64,000 nt of DNA from JAAXHF01 sp963665955 (GTDB lineage Bacteria > Desulfobacterota > Binatia > Bin18): assembly GCA_965231765.1 (NCBI GenBank), contig OZ246887.1, positions 3,534,001-3,598,000 on the forward strand, read 5' to 3'. Positions 16,570-25,030 of this stretch are shown piece by piece. A program made the translations under genes and the position numbers. Every line of letters starts with the position of its first letter. The stretch's first letter is position 1. The notes under the pieces were generated by a model. The model saw only the letters and a list, made by a program, of their open reading frames with translations. It was not told where the DNA came from and did no database searches.

Positions 16570-16696
16570 CTATTGGGGGACGTTGCAGGGAAACTCGGGT
16601 TATGGCTTCCTCTCCTGGTTTCACAGTGTTCTGGGCCTTGGGCCGGCAAGGGGAATAACAGCACAACCTTGAATAGCCATGCAATGTCCCCCAGTC
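16570..16696. repeat. Repeat copy B, ~125 bp, with terminal inverted repeats
   Basis: Same-orientation imperfect copy of 11607-11726, with ends TGGGGGACGTTGCA (from 16574) and TGCAATGTCCCCCA (to ~16693). Together the two copies bracket the 5-kb Argonaute/protease island. The copies differ at many positions and by small indels, so they are not a fresh duplication. Confidence 0.75.
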
Positions 16697-16999
16697 CGCG
16701 AGATGATCGGTGTCCAAGACTAGCATCTCAGTTGTCGTCCTCTTGGTCTCGTGCCCGAATCTGTCGTCCTAGACGGATCATTTCCCCAAACCCCAGATCG
16801 TGAGCAGACCTGCCGAACGTTTTTCGCCAATCCTTCTCAATGCCAGTACGCTGGAGAATATATCTCAAAAGGATTGCTGACGTGCAAAAATTGCCTAACG
16901 CCACAGCAGGAACTGGCTATCAGTGGGATTTCACGTGCGCGGTCGGGGCTCCATCGTCTGATTGACAGCTTGCAACCATCAGTCTAGGGTTTTTCGTAA

Positions 17000-17245
17000 A
17001 TGCAATCAAAGCAAATCACTGTACACGCTGAATGGGATGGCGAAGCCAACGTTTGGGTTGCCACCAGTGACGATGTCCCCGGACTCATTACTGAAGCGAG
17101 TAGCGTTGAAATTCTGACAGAAAAACTCGCCGTTTTGATTCCTGAGCTGCTCGAAGCGAATGGCGCACTGGTCGGCAAAGTGCTTGGCCAAGTCCCGATC
17201 AATCTGATTGCTCATCGCGAACAGCTGGTCACTCTCCGTCACTAG
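17000..17245 (+). CDS. HicB-like antitoxin (DUF1902 type)
   Basis: 81 residues, starting M-Q-S-K-Q-I-T-V-H-A-E-W-D. The run A-N-V-W-V-A-T-S-D-D-V-P-G-L-I-T-E-A is the DUF1902/partial RNase H-like HicB signature. No extra DNA-binding domain is present at the C-terminus. It precedes the HicA-like gene by 4 bp, antitoxin first, an order seen in part of the family. Presumed to bind and neutralise HicA. Confidence 0.85.
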   Translation: MQSKQITVHAEWDGEANVWVATSDDVPGLITEASSVEILTEKLAVLIPELLEANGALVGKVLGQVPINLIAHREQLVTLRH

Positions 17246-17249
17246 CAAG

Positions 17250-17444
17250 ATGGCTGACTACGCGCCCGACGTGAAGCGGATTTTACGGGCGAATGGGTGT
17301 CATTTCCATCGCCAGGGCAGAGGTGATCACGAAATTTGGTACAGTTCCATAACCAACCGTTACTTCCCTATCGACAGCCAGGTTTTATCCCGCCACACGG
17401 CTAATGGCATTCTTAAACAGGCAGGATTGCCAAAAGAGTTCTGA
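17250..17444 (+). CDS. HicA/YcfA-like mRNA interferase toxin
   Basis: 64 residues from ATG 17250. R-A-N-G-C-H-F-H-R-Q-G-R-G-D-H-E-I-W-Y and the C-terminal H-T-A-N-G-I-L-K-Q-A-G-L are the dsRBD-like HicA pattern; the catalytic His of the family usually sits in G-S-H, read here as G-D-H. Expected to cleave mRNA when free. Paired with the upstream DUF1902 gene; both appear intact. Confidence 0.85.
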   Translation: MADYAPDVKRILRANGCHFHRQGRGDHEIWYSSITNRYFPIDSQVLSRHTANGILKQAGLPKEF

Positions 17445-17559
17445 CCTTTCTTTTATTAGTGGGAAAAAGAGGACGCTGTACTACACAACTATGATATCCG
17501 TTAGCTTCTGATATGTGTCATCGATAGGTGCCAACCTTAACCATATGAAAGGGGACAAC

Positions 17560-18657
17560 ATGACTGCATCCACACATACCAACTCCGATAACGAGCAACC
17601 CGTCTTGCCCGGCCGCCTGGCCGATCCCAAGAGGCTCTTGAAGACCGATCCGCGTACCGACCCGCGTATTATCACTACGCTCGCTCCGTTTGGCTTAGCC
17701 GATGCGCCAGAACCTGCACCAGTGAATGTGGACTCGCCACTCCAGGAAAGGCTCGACTATGTCGCAGGGTTCGAGCGTGGCATGGAAGACGTGTTCGCAG
17801 CGTTGTTCGCTGATCTGCCGCCGATTGAGAATGTGGACAGGCGTACCGAGGTCATCACGGGCATGGACGGAAATGCCATCAGTTTGTACATCCACATGCC
17901 GCAGAACGCTTCGGGCGTGGTCCCGTGTGTGTATCATATTCACGGCGGTGGCATGGTCTTACTGGAAGCCGCTGGGGCTGCCTATAGCCGCTGGCGCGAC
18001 GAGCTTGCTGCCCAGGGCATGGTGGCGGTGGGGGTGGAGTTCCGCAATGGCGCGGGTAAGCTCGGCAACCACCCGTTCCCGGCTGGCCTTAACGATTGCA
18101 TGAGCGGCTTGCAGTGGACGTACGACAATAAAGCGACTCTCGGGGTTTCCCAGATTATCATCTCGGGTGAATCCGGGGGCGGCAACCTCACCCTGGCGAC
18201 AGGTTTGCGAGCCAAGCAGGAGGGCAAACTGGAGCAGATTGATGGGATCTATGCCCTGTGTCCCTTCATCTCCAATGCCTGGGGGAAGAGGCTCCCAGAG
18301 CTACCCTCCCTGTACGAAAACGAGGGCTATCTGCTCAGCGGCAGCGGGTCAGCCGTGATCGCCTCTGTCTATGATCCTGAGCACAAGAACGACACTAACC
18401 CGCTGTGCTGGCCGTACTGGGCCAAGAAAGAGGATCTGCAAGGTCTGCCCCCACATGTCATTTCCGTCAACGAGTTGGACCCCTTGCGGGACGAGGGCCT
18501 GAAATACTATCAGATGCTTATGGCAGCCGGGGTGAGCGTGTATAGCCGGACCGTCAACGGCACGAGCCACGCTGGCGATCTCATGTTCCGCAAGGCGCTC
18601 CCGGAAGTGTATGCGGCCACTATTCGCGACATTAAAGGCTTCGCAAGCTCGTTATAG
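17560..18657 (+). CDS. Alpha/beta hydrolase, hormone-sensitive-lipase-like (fold 3)
   Basis: Esterase-like enzyme, 365 residues from ATG 17560 (AAAGGGGAC upstream); an ATG at 17545 is also possible. The oxyanion motif HGGG, the nucleophile elbow GESGGGN, acidic E-L-D-P-L-R-D-E-G and the His in S-H-A-G-D follow the HSL family order. No signal peptide, so cytoplasmic. Substrate unknown. It stands alone between the two toxin-antitoxin loci. Confidence 0.88.
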   Translation: MTASTHTNSDNEQPVLPGRLADPKRLLKTDPRTDPRIITTLAPFGLADAPEPAPVNVDSPLQERLDYVAGFERGMEDVFAALFADLPPIENVDRRTEVITGMDGNAISLYIHMPQNASGVVPCVYHIHGGGMVLLEAAGAAYSRWRDELAAQGMVAVGVEFRNGAGKLGNHPFPAGLNDCMSGLQWTYDNKATLGVSQIIISGESGGGNLTLATGLRAKQEGKLEQIDGIYALCPFISNAWGKRLPELPSLYENEGYLLSGSGSAVIASVYDPEHKNDTNPLCWPYWAKKEDLQGLPPHVISVNELDPLRDEGLKYYQMLMAAGVSVYSRTVNGTSHAGDLMFRKALPEVYAATIRDIKGFASSL

Positions 18658-18737
18658 TTTGAGGAATCGGAATGCGGTATGGGGCGAAGCGGCCAAAACC
18701 ATTTGAAAATATCTATTTTCCTACACAGTAAGCTCCG

Positions 18738-18768
18738 GGCCGGTAGCCATTCGTGGCGGCTACCGGCC
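18738..18768 (+). terminator. Stable hairpin after the HSL-like gene
   Basis: GGCCGGTAGCC (18738-18748) and GGCTACCGGCC (18758-18768) form a perfect 11-bp stem with a 9-nt loop, 80 bp past the stop. It is followed by TT and a mixed tract rather than a clean U-run, so it may be a weak terminator, or serve the convergent HigA-like gene. Confidence 0.45.
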
Positions 18769-18861
18769 TTACCACCTTCTCAACTGAACCGTATACCCCG
18801 TTTTGGGGACGGAGCCGAGAGGAATCAGGTGATTTCTCCTGACAGCCGGATCTTGGCGAGA

Positions 18862-19203
18862 TCACGTCGTGAAGTTGACTTCCTGATACGGTTCTCCAGG
18901 TCTATGCGGGCTGATCTGGATTGTCACTTTCTGATCTAAGCGTCGCAGAAAGTCTAATAATTTGTCTGCGGTAAACCGGCTATAGTGTCCGTTCATCAGA
19001 TGTGAAACATCTGGCTGGGCGATGCTCAGAAGATGAGCAATCTCTCGCTGTTTAAGATTTCTGTTTTTCAGAATCTGGTACACATAAAACCCAATCTGGG
19101 CTCGGGTAAACAGCTCGCTCGCATCTTCAAGCTCCAAGTCAGCCAACACATTGCCGGAACTTTCTTCATACTCGATTTCGGCTTTTTTGCTCTTGCTCGT
19201 CAT
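18862..19203 (-). CDS. HigA-like XRE antitoxin
   Basis: 113 residues with a helix-turn-helix core (L-K-Q-R-E-I-A-H-L-L-S-I-A-Q-P-D-V-S-H-L-M-N-G), the HigA-2 pattern. The N-terminus is Lys/Glu-rich. It overlaps the 3' end of the broken higB-like gene upstream by 38 bp, the normal higB-higA order. With the toxin disrupted it is either an orphan antitoxin or plain regulator. Confidence 0.82.
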   Translation of the reverse strand: MTSKSKKAEIEYEESSGNVLADLELEDASELFTRAQIGFYVYQILKNRNLKQREIAHLLSIAQPDVSHLMNGHYSRFTADKLLDFLRRLDQKVTIQISPHRPGEPYQEVNFTT

Positions 19204-19479
19204 GTTTCGCCAGCTCCTGTGCTTCCCTGTAGCGTTGTCTGATGACTTCCACAGCCTGCTTTGGGGTTTTCACGCCAGTTTTGGATTTCTTCTGAAACGC
19301 ATGCAGGACATAAATTTTCTGGCCCAATTGTACGGCCAAAACAGTACGGAACGCGTCTGTGTCGTAGCGAATAGCAATCTCAAAGACTCCGCTCCCAATG
19401 CCTTAATGGCTGGCTGGCCTAAGAAACATGCTTGATAGAAAGAATGTTCCCGATCCAGAGCACAATCCTTTGAAGCGTG
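19166..19479 (-). pseudogene. Degraded HigB/Gp49-like toxin gene
   Basis: On the minus strand G-V-F-E-I-A-I-R-Y-D-T-D-A-F-R and Y-V-L-H-A-F-Q-K-K-S-K-T-G are diagnostic of the RelE/HigB phage-derived Gp49 family, ending at TGA 19168-19166. Upstream, F-L-G-Q-P-A-I-K-A-L-G lies in another frame; one missing base near 19390-19396 would join them. No in-frame start codon is visible before a stop at 19480-19482. So the gene has a frameshift and probably a lost 5' end. Confidence 0.7.
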
Positions 19480-19578
19480 TTAGCAGGATGTGGCGGCGCT
19501 AATCGACAGAACAGGAATTTCGGACGGAATGTGAAGTAAGGTGCGGGCGAATCTCTTCGCCCGCAATTGGAAGCGTGT

Positions 19579-20835
19579 CTAGCTGGCGCGGCTGCGTCCA
19601 CGGCCGGCCGAATTGTATCGATTGTTCCGCTGCTGTCCGCCGGGCCGCCTATCGTGTGACGCGCCGTGGCGTTTGGGCCTCTCGGCGGTGTCAGGCTCGA
19701 AACCCTCGACCTGCTGGCGTGGAATCGGTGAGCCAATCATGCGTTCGGTCGCGCGCAGCCAGCCGTGATCACTTCTGGTAACGAATGTGCAGGCTACGCC
19801 CTGGCGTTCCGCGCGGCCGGTGCGGCCAATGCGGTGGGTGTACGCCTCTGGCGTATTCGGTACGTCGAAGTTGATGACGTGAGAGACACCGCTCACGTCG
19901 ATGCCGCGTGCCACAATGTCAGTTGCCACCAGGATGTCGTAGCGGCGCGAGCGGAAGCCGCTCATGGCGCGATCGCGCTGGACCTGGGACAGATTTCCTT
20001 GGATACCCACGGCCTTGTGGCCTGCCTTGCAGAGTTGCTCGGCCAGGTGACGGGCGCGGTGCTTGGTACGGGTGAAGACGATGGCCGAGTGGCAGTCGTC
20101 GCGGGTGAGCACGTGCTCAAGGAGGGCATGCTTGCGCTGTTCTGCGACCAGCACCAGGGCGTGATCGATAGTGCTGGCAGGGGTGGCATCGGCTAGTTCA
20201 ACGAGGTGCGGGGTCTTTAGCAGATCGTCGGCCAGCCCACGGACTTCCCTCGGCATGGTGGCCGAGAATAGGAGGTTCTGCCGACGAATAGGCAGCGCGC
20301 TGAGGATGTTGCGGACACTCGGCAGGAAGCCCATGTCAAACATATGGTCGGCTTCGTCGAGCACGAGGGTCTCGACCTGATTGAGGCGAAGTATTCTCTG
20401 TTCGAGCAGGTCAAGTACGCGGCCTGGGCAGCCAACGACGATCTCTGGACGCTGACGTAATGCTCTGACTTGGCTGTGCATTGAGACACCACCGTAGATG
20501 GTTGTCATCTTGATACGGGTGAACTGAGAGAGCGTCCGGATCTCCTCCGCGATCTGGGTGGCAAGCTCGCGGGTGGGGGCGAGCAGTAGGGCGCGCGGGC
20601 CCTTGCCGGGCTCTTTGAGGAGGCGGTTGAGCAGCGGCAGCGCAAAGGCTGCTGTCTTGCCAGTGCCGGTATGGGCCAGGCCCAGCACGTCACGGCCCTT
20701 GAGGCCGGCGGGAATGGTTTCGACTTGGATCGGCCAGGGAGTCTCGAAGCCAGCGGTGCGGATACCGCGTACAAGGGCTTGGTGAAGTTGGAACTGGTCA
20801 AATCCGGCCGGTGCAATGGATACTGAATCAGACAT
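19579..20835 (-). CDS. rhlE: DEAD-box RNA helicase, RhlE-like
   Basis: ATP-dependent RNA helicase, 418 residues. Motifs in order: Q motif (F-E-T-P-W-P-I-Q), AHTGTGKT, PTRELA, V-L-D-E-A-D, S-A-T, V-A-T-D-I-V-A-R-G-I-D and H-R-I-G-R-T-G-R-A. A basic Arg/Gly/Asn-rich tail (~residues 385-418) is typical of RhlE and aids RNA binding. The usual DEAD box is read as DEADH. The long upstream region carries repeated palindromic sequence, possibly for cold or autoregulatory control. Confidence 0.92.
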   Translation of the reverse strand: MSDSVSIAPAGFDQFQLHQALVRGIRTAGFETPWPIQVETIPAGLKGRDVLGLAHTGTGKTAAFALPLLNRLLKEPGKGPRALLLAPTRELATQIAEEIRTLSQFTRIKMTTIYGGVSMHSQVRALRQRPEIVVGCPGRVLDLLEQRILRLNQVETLVLDEADHMFDMGFLPSVRNILSALPIRRQNLLFSATMPREVRGLADDLLKTPHLVELADATPASTIDHALVLVAEQRKHALLEHVLTRDDCHSAIVFTRTKHRARHLAEQLCKAGHKAVGIQGNLSQVQRDRAMSGFRSRRYDILVATDIVARGIDVSGVSHVINFDVPNTPEAYTHRIGRTGRAERQGVACTFVTRSDHGWLRATERMIGSPIPRQQVEGFEPDTAERPKRHGASHDRRPGGQQRNNRYNSAGRGRSRAS

Positions 20836-20990
20836 GAAAAGATTGATCTCCGCCGTTGGCGTGCAGGCTGAGCCTGTACGGCACGGTCGTGTATTTCCGA
20901 CCCAAACAACAGTAAAGGGCGATAGGGATTGTGTGGCGGCGTGATCTCGAAGGGACGAAGAGATGTCCTGTTGTTCGCCGCTGTCGGGTG

Positions 20991-21062
20991 GATACCCGAT
21001 CGAAGGGGGTAAGATACCCGATCAGCGTGCTTTGTGCCAGCCCGGCACGCAGATCGGGTGTC
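20991..21062. promoter_or_regulatory. Triple GATACCCGATC repeat with strong hairpin upstream of rhlE
   Basis: GATACCCGATC occurs at 20991-21001 and 21013-21023, and inverted (GATCGGGTGTC) at 21052-21062. Bases 21013-21030 pair with 21045-21062 over 18 positions (one A.A mismatch, one G.U), loop of 14 nt. No U-run on either side. It lies in the divergent region (20836-21194) between rhlE and the molybdenum hydroxylase genes; nothing else is evident there. Confidence 0.55.
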
Positions 21063-21194
21063 GCCAATACGGGGCGGGCGATCGGCTGACCCTTTTGCCT
21101 AGACTACAACCGTTACAGGTCCATGCTTGACAGAAGATACATCGTCTTTCAATCTGTGCTGTACAGAGTAGCGCGGGACGAAAAAGGAGAAACC

Positions 21195-21644
21195 ATGATT
21201 GCACTAACCGTGAACGGAACAAAACACAACGTTGATGTCAGCTCTGACATGCGACTGCTGTGGGTGTTGCGGGATATCCTGGGGCTGACTGGCACAAAAT
21301 TTGGCTGCGGTATGTCCTTGTGTGGGGCGTGTACCGTTCACCTCGACGGTGAAGCCGTTCGCTCGTGTGTGATGCCCGTCTCAGTGGCAGCAGGCAAGAG
21401 AATTACGACCATAGAAGGACTGTCCGAAGATGGCAGCCATGCTCTGCAGAAGGCCTGGGTTGAACATCAAACGCCACAGTGTGGCTATTGCCAGACCGGT
21501 ATGATCATGTCGGCAGCTGCATTGTTGGTAAAAAAGCCCCAACCAACCGACGCGGATATTGACGAATCTATCACCAATATTTGTCGGTGTGGCACGTATG
21601 CGCGTATCCGCGCAGCGATTCACACGGCTGCCAAAAGTGTATAG
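21195..21644 (+). CDS. [2Fe-2S] subunit of xanthine-oxidase-family hydroxylase (IorA-like)
   Basis: Electron-transfer subunit, 149 residues from ATG 21195 with AAAGGAG upstream. A plant-type ferredoxin cluster site is in F-G-C-G-M-S-L-C-G-A-C, and the second all-helical cluster site is C-G-Y-C-Q-T-G ... C-R-C-G-T-Y. Pairs with the molybdopterin subunit 31 bp downstream. No FAD subunit is present, as in isoquinoline 1-oxidoreductase-type enzymes, so electrons likely go to a cytochrome. Confidence 0.93.
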   Translation: MIALTVNGTKHNVDVSSDMRLLWVLRDILGLTGTKFGCGMSLCGACTVHLDGEAVRSCVMPVSVAAGKRITTIEGLSEDGSHALQKAWVEHQTPQCGYCQTGMIMSAAALLVKKPQPTDADIDESITNICRCGTYARIRAAIHTAAKSV

Positions 21645-21675
21645 CTGGATCGTATAGTTAGATAAGGAAGCTACT

Positions 21676-23862
21676 ATGGAACAGTCGCTGAAAATGTCCC
21701 GTCGTTCGTTTTTGTTACGATCCGCCACTGTGAGTGGTGGGCTACTGCTAGAAGTCACGCTCCCAGCGTATAGCTCTGCCGAGACTGGCACTCAAACTGC
21801 TGCTGCTGAAAGCAGCTCTAACGGCCCTGAAGTCACGGCCTGGGTTTTAGTGAATCCTGATGACAGTGTGATAATTCGGGTTGCACGTGTAGAAATGGGC
21901 CAGGGTAGTTTTACTGGTTTGCCAATGCTGGTCGCCGAAGAGCTAGGCTGCGACTGGAGTAAGATCCAAGCGGAGTATGCCTCAACCAGTGAACACCTGC
22001 GCCGGAATCGTATTTTTGGCACTATGCTGACGGGTGGGAGTCGATCGATCCGCGATAGTCATGAGTATTTGCGCCAAGCTGGTGCAGCAGCCCGGCTCAT
22101 GTTGACCACTGCTGCGGCCCAACAGTGGGGCGTACCCGTCTCCGAGTGTCTGGCGGCCAACAGCCTGATCACTCATACCCCAACGAAACGACAGCTGCGT
22201 TACGGCGCGGTGGCTGCTGAGGCTGCAAAGCTCGACATTCCCCAAGACCCGCCGCTCAAAGATCCCACAGACTGGACCGTCCTCGGCCAGTCTGCTGAAC
22301 GGTTCGATATCCCTGATAAAGTGACTGGCAAGACGCAGTTTGCGATTGATACCAAGCTGCCAGGTATGCTGTATGCCTCGATTGCCCACTGCCCGGTGTT
22401 TGGGGGTAGGCTGAAAAGCGTGAATGCTGACAAAGTGAATAAGATGCGTGGAGTGGTTAAGGTTGTTCCTCTGGAAGATGCCGTCGCCGTCGTTGCTGAA
22501 GAAAGCTGGTGGAATGCGCACCAGGCGGTGCGAGCACTGTCGATTGAGTGGGACTTTGGAGAGAACGCAAACGTGAGTAGCGACAGCATTATGGAGTTCT
22601 TGCGCGAAGGGATTAATCTCAAAAAGGCGCCGGTCTCGCGGGATGAGGGGGATGTTGAGGCAGCATTTGCAGCCGCCGCAAAAACTGTGGAGGCCGAATA
22701 CTATGCGCCGTATCTCGAACACGCGACAATGGAGCCCCAGAACTGTACGGTGTTATACACGGACGATCGCGTTGATGTCTGGGCACCGTCTCAGAATAGT
22801 GAGGCCACGGCAGCAGTAACCGCCGAAACCGCACAAGTCCCGATCGCAAATGTTGAGGTCCATAAAGTCCATCTCGGCGGTGGTTTTGGACGCCGGGGGC
22901 TGTTCATTGAGTTTGTCCGCCAAGCCGTTCGCATCGCCAAGACCATGCCTGGCAAGCCGCTCAAACTCATCTGGTCCAGAGAAGAGGATATCCAACATGG
23001 CCGCTACCGGCCGGTGGCGTTGGTCCGTATGAAAGCCGCCTTGGATGCGTCTGGCGAACCCACGGCCTGGTCGGTGCGTCAAGCTGATCAGTCCATTTTC
23101 AGCGCTATCCGCCCCAGCCTCATAAAAGACGGGATCGATGTGGTGAACGTTCGGACCTTTGCCGATGCACCGTACGCCTTTCCGAATATTCATATGGAAT
23201 ATGCCATGCGCAACACTCACGTGCCGCCGGGGCCGTGGCGGGCTGTGGCGCATACTCATAACCCCTACTTTCGAGAAAGTTTTATTGATGAACTGGCGCA
23301 CGCGGCTGGACAAGAGCCATACCAGTTCCGGCGCAAACTCTTGGCCCAAGCTCCCAAAGACCTGGCGATCCTTGATGCGGTGGCCAAGGCTGCCGATTGG
23401 GAAAAGTCCTTGCCGGAAGGGGTCCACCGTGGCATTGCCGTGCAGGATGCGTATGGCAGTTATACGGCAGCCGTTATTGAAGCATCAGTCAATGCTGAGG
23501 GGGTGCTGAAAGTCCATCGGGTTGTGGTTGGCATTGATTGCGGGTATGTCGCCAATCCCGACTCGGTTCGGGCTCAAGTCGAAGGCAGCGTGGTGTTTGG
23601 CCTGACGGCTGCACTGTATGGCGAGATTACTATCAAGGATGGCCGTGTCGAACAATCGAATTTTCATGACTACAAGATGATGCGGATTGCTGAAATGCCC
23701 AAGGTTGAGGTTGTCCTGGAGCCCAGCGGTGGTTTTTGGGGCGGCGCTGGAGAACCGGGCGTGGCTCCGCTTGCGCCAGCTCTGTGCAACGCGATCTTTG
23801 CCGCGACAGGTAAGCGTATTCGCTCACTCCCGTTGAGTCAGCATGATCTGCGCAAAGCCTAA
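21676..23862 (+). CDS. Molybdopterin-binding subunit, IorB-like periplasmic hydroxylase
   Basis: 728 residues with a Tat signal (S-R-R-S-F-L-L-R-S then a hydrophobic stretch), so exported folded. R-V-E-M-G-Q-G and H-L-G-G-G-F-G-R-R are cofactor-binding motifs; G-E-P-G-V-A-P near the end carries the catalytic Glu of the family. It lies directly before soxY (1 bp), which suggests a link with periplasmic sulfur oxidation or simply shared electron sinks; its substrate (N-heterocycle, aldehyde or other) is not predictable. Confidence 0.9.
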   Translation: MEQSLKMSRRSFLLRSATVSGGLLLEVTLPAYSSAETGTQTAAAESSSNGPEVTAWVLVNPDDSVIIRVARVEMGQGSFTGLPMLVAEELGCDWSKIQAEYASTSEHLRRNRIFGTMLTGGSRSIRDSHEYLRQAGAAARLMLTTAAAQQWGVPVSECLAANSLITHTPTKRQLRYGAVAAEAAKLDIPQDPPLKDPTDWTVLGQSAERFDIPDKVTGKTQFAIDTKLPGMLYASIAHCPVFGGRLKSVNADKVNKMRGVVKVVPLEDAVAVVAEESWWNAHQAVRALSIEWDFGENANVSSDSIMEFLREGINLKKAPVSRDEGDVEAAFAAAAKTVEAEYYAPYLEHATMEPQNCTVLYTDDRVDVWAPSQNSEATAAVTAETAQVPIANVEVHKVHLGGGFGRRGLFIEFVRQAVRIAKTMPGKPLKLIWSREEDIQHGRYRPVALVRMKAALDASGEPTAWSVRQADQSIFSAIRPSLIKDGIDVVNVRTFADAPYAFPNIHMEYAMRNTHVPPGPWRAVAHTHNPYFRESFIDELAHAAGQEPYQFRRKLLAQAPKDLAILDAVAKAADWEKSLPEGVHRGIAVQDAYGSYTAAVIEASVNAEGVLKVHRVVVGIDCGYVANPDSVRAQVEGSVVFGLTAALYGEITIKDGRVEQSNFHDYKMMRIAEMPKVEVVLEPSGGFWGGAGEPGVAPLAPALCNAIFAATGKRIRSLPLSQHDLRKA

Positions 23863-23863
23863 T

Positions 23864-24316
23864 ATGCTCCCGCGACGCCAGGTGCTTGCGGGTATTCTTG
23901 TGTCTCCCTTTCTGGCACTGCTGAAGGGGCGGCCGGCGTTTGCCATTCCTGAAAAGCTCAGTCCGCTTATACGGGAAGCGACTGGCGGCATCCAACCCAA
24001 GACGGGACGGGTTACACTGACGCTGCCGACGCTTGCGGAAAGCGGGAATTCGGTCCGACTCAAAGTTCAAGTTGACAGCCTGATGACAGCTGAGGAGTAC
24101 GTACAGAGTATTCATATCTTGTCGGAAAAAAACCCAAGACCGGTGATTGCTCGCTTCTCGCTTGGGCCGCGCGCAGGCCGGGCTGAGGTGAGTACACGTA
24201 TTCGATTGGCTGGCACGCAGCAGGTTGTTGCTGTTGCGGTGATGAACGATGGGACGGCGTGGATGGCGATGGCGGAAGTCGTGGTGACCGCCGCCGCATG
24301 TGTTGAAGGCAGCTGA
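23864..24316 (+). CDS. soxY: SoxY sulfur-carrier protein
   Basis: Periplasmic carrier that holds thiosulfate-derived sulfur on a C-terminal cysteine. 150 residues from ATG 23864. The Tat-like leader is P-R-R-Q-V-L-A-G. The C-terminus reads V-V-T-A-A-A-C-V-E-G-S, retaining the carrier Cys but not the classical G-G-C-G-G tail, a noticeable variant. Immediately followed by soxZ (5 bp). Confidence 0.88.
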   Translation: MLPRRQVLAGILVSPFLALLKGRPAFAIPEKLSPLIREATGGIQPKTGRVTLTLPTLAESGNSVRLKVQVDSLMTAEEYVQSIHILSEKNPRPVIARFSLGPRAGRAEVSTRIRLAGTQQVVAVAVMNDGTAWMAMAEVVVTAAACVEGS

Positions 24317-24321
24317 AGGAA

Positions 24322-24645
24322 ATGGCAAACGCCAGGATTAAAATTCCCGACAGCGTCAAACGTGGAGAAGTGTTCGAAATCCGCCTGCTCATCCGGCATC
24401 CGATGGAAACGGGCTTTCGGTATAACAACGTCGGTCAGAAAATTCCAAAGAATATCGTGAAGACTGTCACTTGTCGTTATAATGGAGAAGAAATCTTTCA
24501 GGCTGAACTGTTCCCCGGTATTGCTGCGAATCCATATTTGTCATTTTTCACCACAGCGGAAGCGTCTGGCGAACTGGAGTTTGTATGGACGGATGATGCT
24601 GGAGTGACTAGGTCTGAGCAGGTGGCACTTACGGTGAGCAAATGA
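24322..24645 (+). CDS. soxZ: SoxZ, partner of SoxY
   Basis: 107 residues, no signal peptide (normally exported with SoxY). R-H-P-M-E-T-G, K-I-P-K-N-I-V and N-P-Y-L-S-F and the final E-F-V-W-T-D-D-x-G are standard SoxZ features. It forms the SoxYZ heterodimer. The stop overlaps the start of the next cytochrome gene (ATGA). Confidence 0.93.
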   Translation: MANARIKIPDSVKRGEVFEIRLLIRHPMETGFRYNNVGQKIPKNIVKTVTCRYNGEEIFQAELFPGIAANPYLSFFTTAEASGELEFVWTDDAGVTRSEQVALTVSK

Positions 24646-25019
24646 AATGCGTGCTTGTCTCGGGCAAGATGTTTGCCGTCTTTTGCGTGCTGCTCCTGTC
24701 CGGTACGGCTGGGGCAGAACAGGTCACGTCACGCGGGGCTGCTCTCGCGTATGCCTGTGCAGCGTGTCATGGTCCGGATGGACACAGCCAGGGAGTCATT
24801 CCTTCTCTCGATAGTTTATCGCCTGAGGACTTTCAGGACGCCGTGCGAACGTTCCGGGCTGAAACACGTCAGGGCACGGTCATGCATTACATTGCCAAAG
24901 GCTTCGACGATGCGGATATTGAAGCAGTGGCAGAGTATTTCGCGGCAGTAAAGTTACGTGCCGGCGTAGCTGGCAGCGAGGCAGCCGCTCCCGGTAGGCC
25001 AGGCCCCACTGACAGGTGA
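24642..25019 (+). CDS. Monoheme class I cytochrome c, FccA/SoxE-like
   Basis: 125 residues with a signal peptide (to about T-A-G-A) and a single heme site C-A-A-C-H at residues ~38-42. The Met ligand is probably in V-M-H-Y-I-A-K-G-F. Position just before fccB indicates the cytochrome subunit of flavocytochrome c sulfide dehydrogenase (FccA/SoxE), carrying electrons from sulfide oxidation; it might also accept electrons from the molybdenum enzyme. Confidence 0.85.
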   Translation: MKCVLVSGKMFAVFCVLLLSGTAGAEQVTSRGAALAYACAACHGPDGHSQGVIPSLDSLSPEDFQDAVRTFRAETRQGTVMHYIAKGFDDADIEAVAEYFAAVKLRAGVAGSEAAAPGRPGPTDR

Positions 25020-25030
25020 CTGGGGAATGA

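Noticed and set aside
16751..16987. 78-codon ORF after repeat B
   Set aside because: GTG start without ribosome site and no recognisable domain; it could be a remnant but I cannot support it.
21982..22722. Long antisense ORF opposite the molybdenum hydroxylase gene
   Set aside because: Codon-phase shadow of a clear gene; no ribosome site or recognisable domain.
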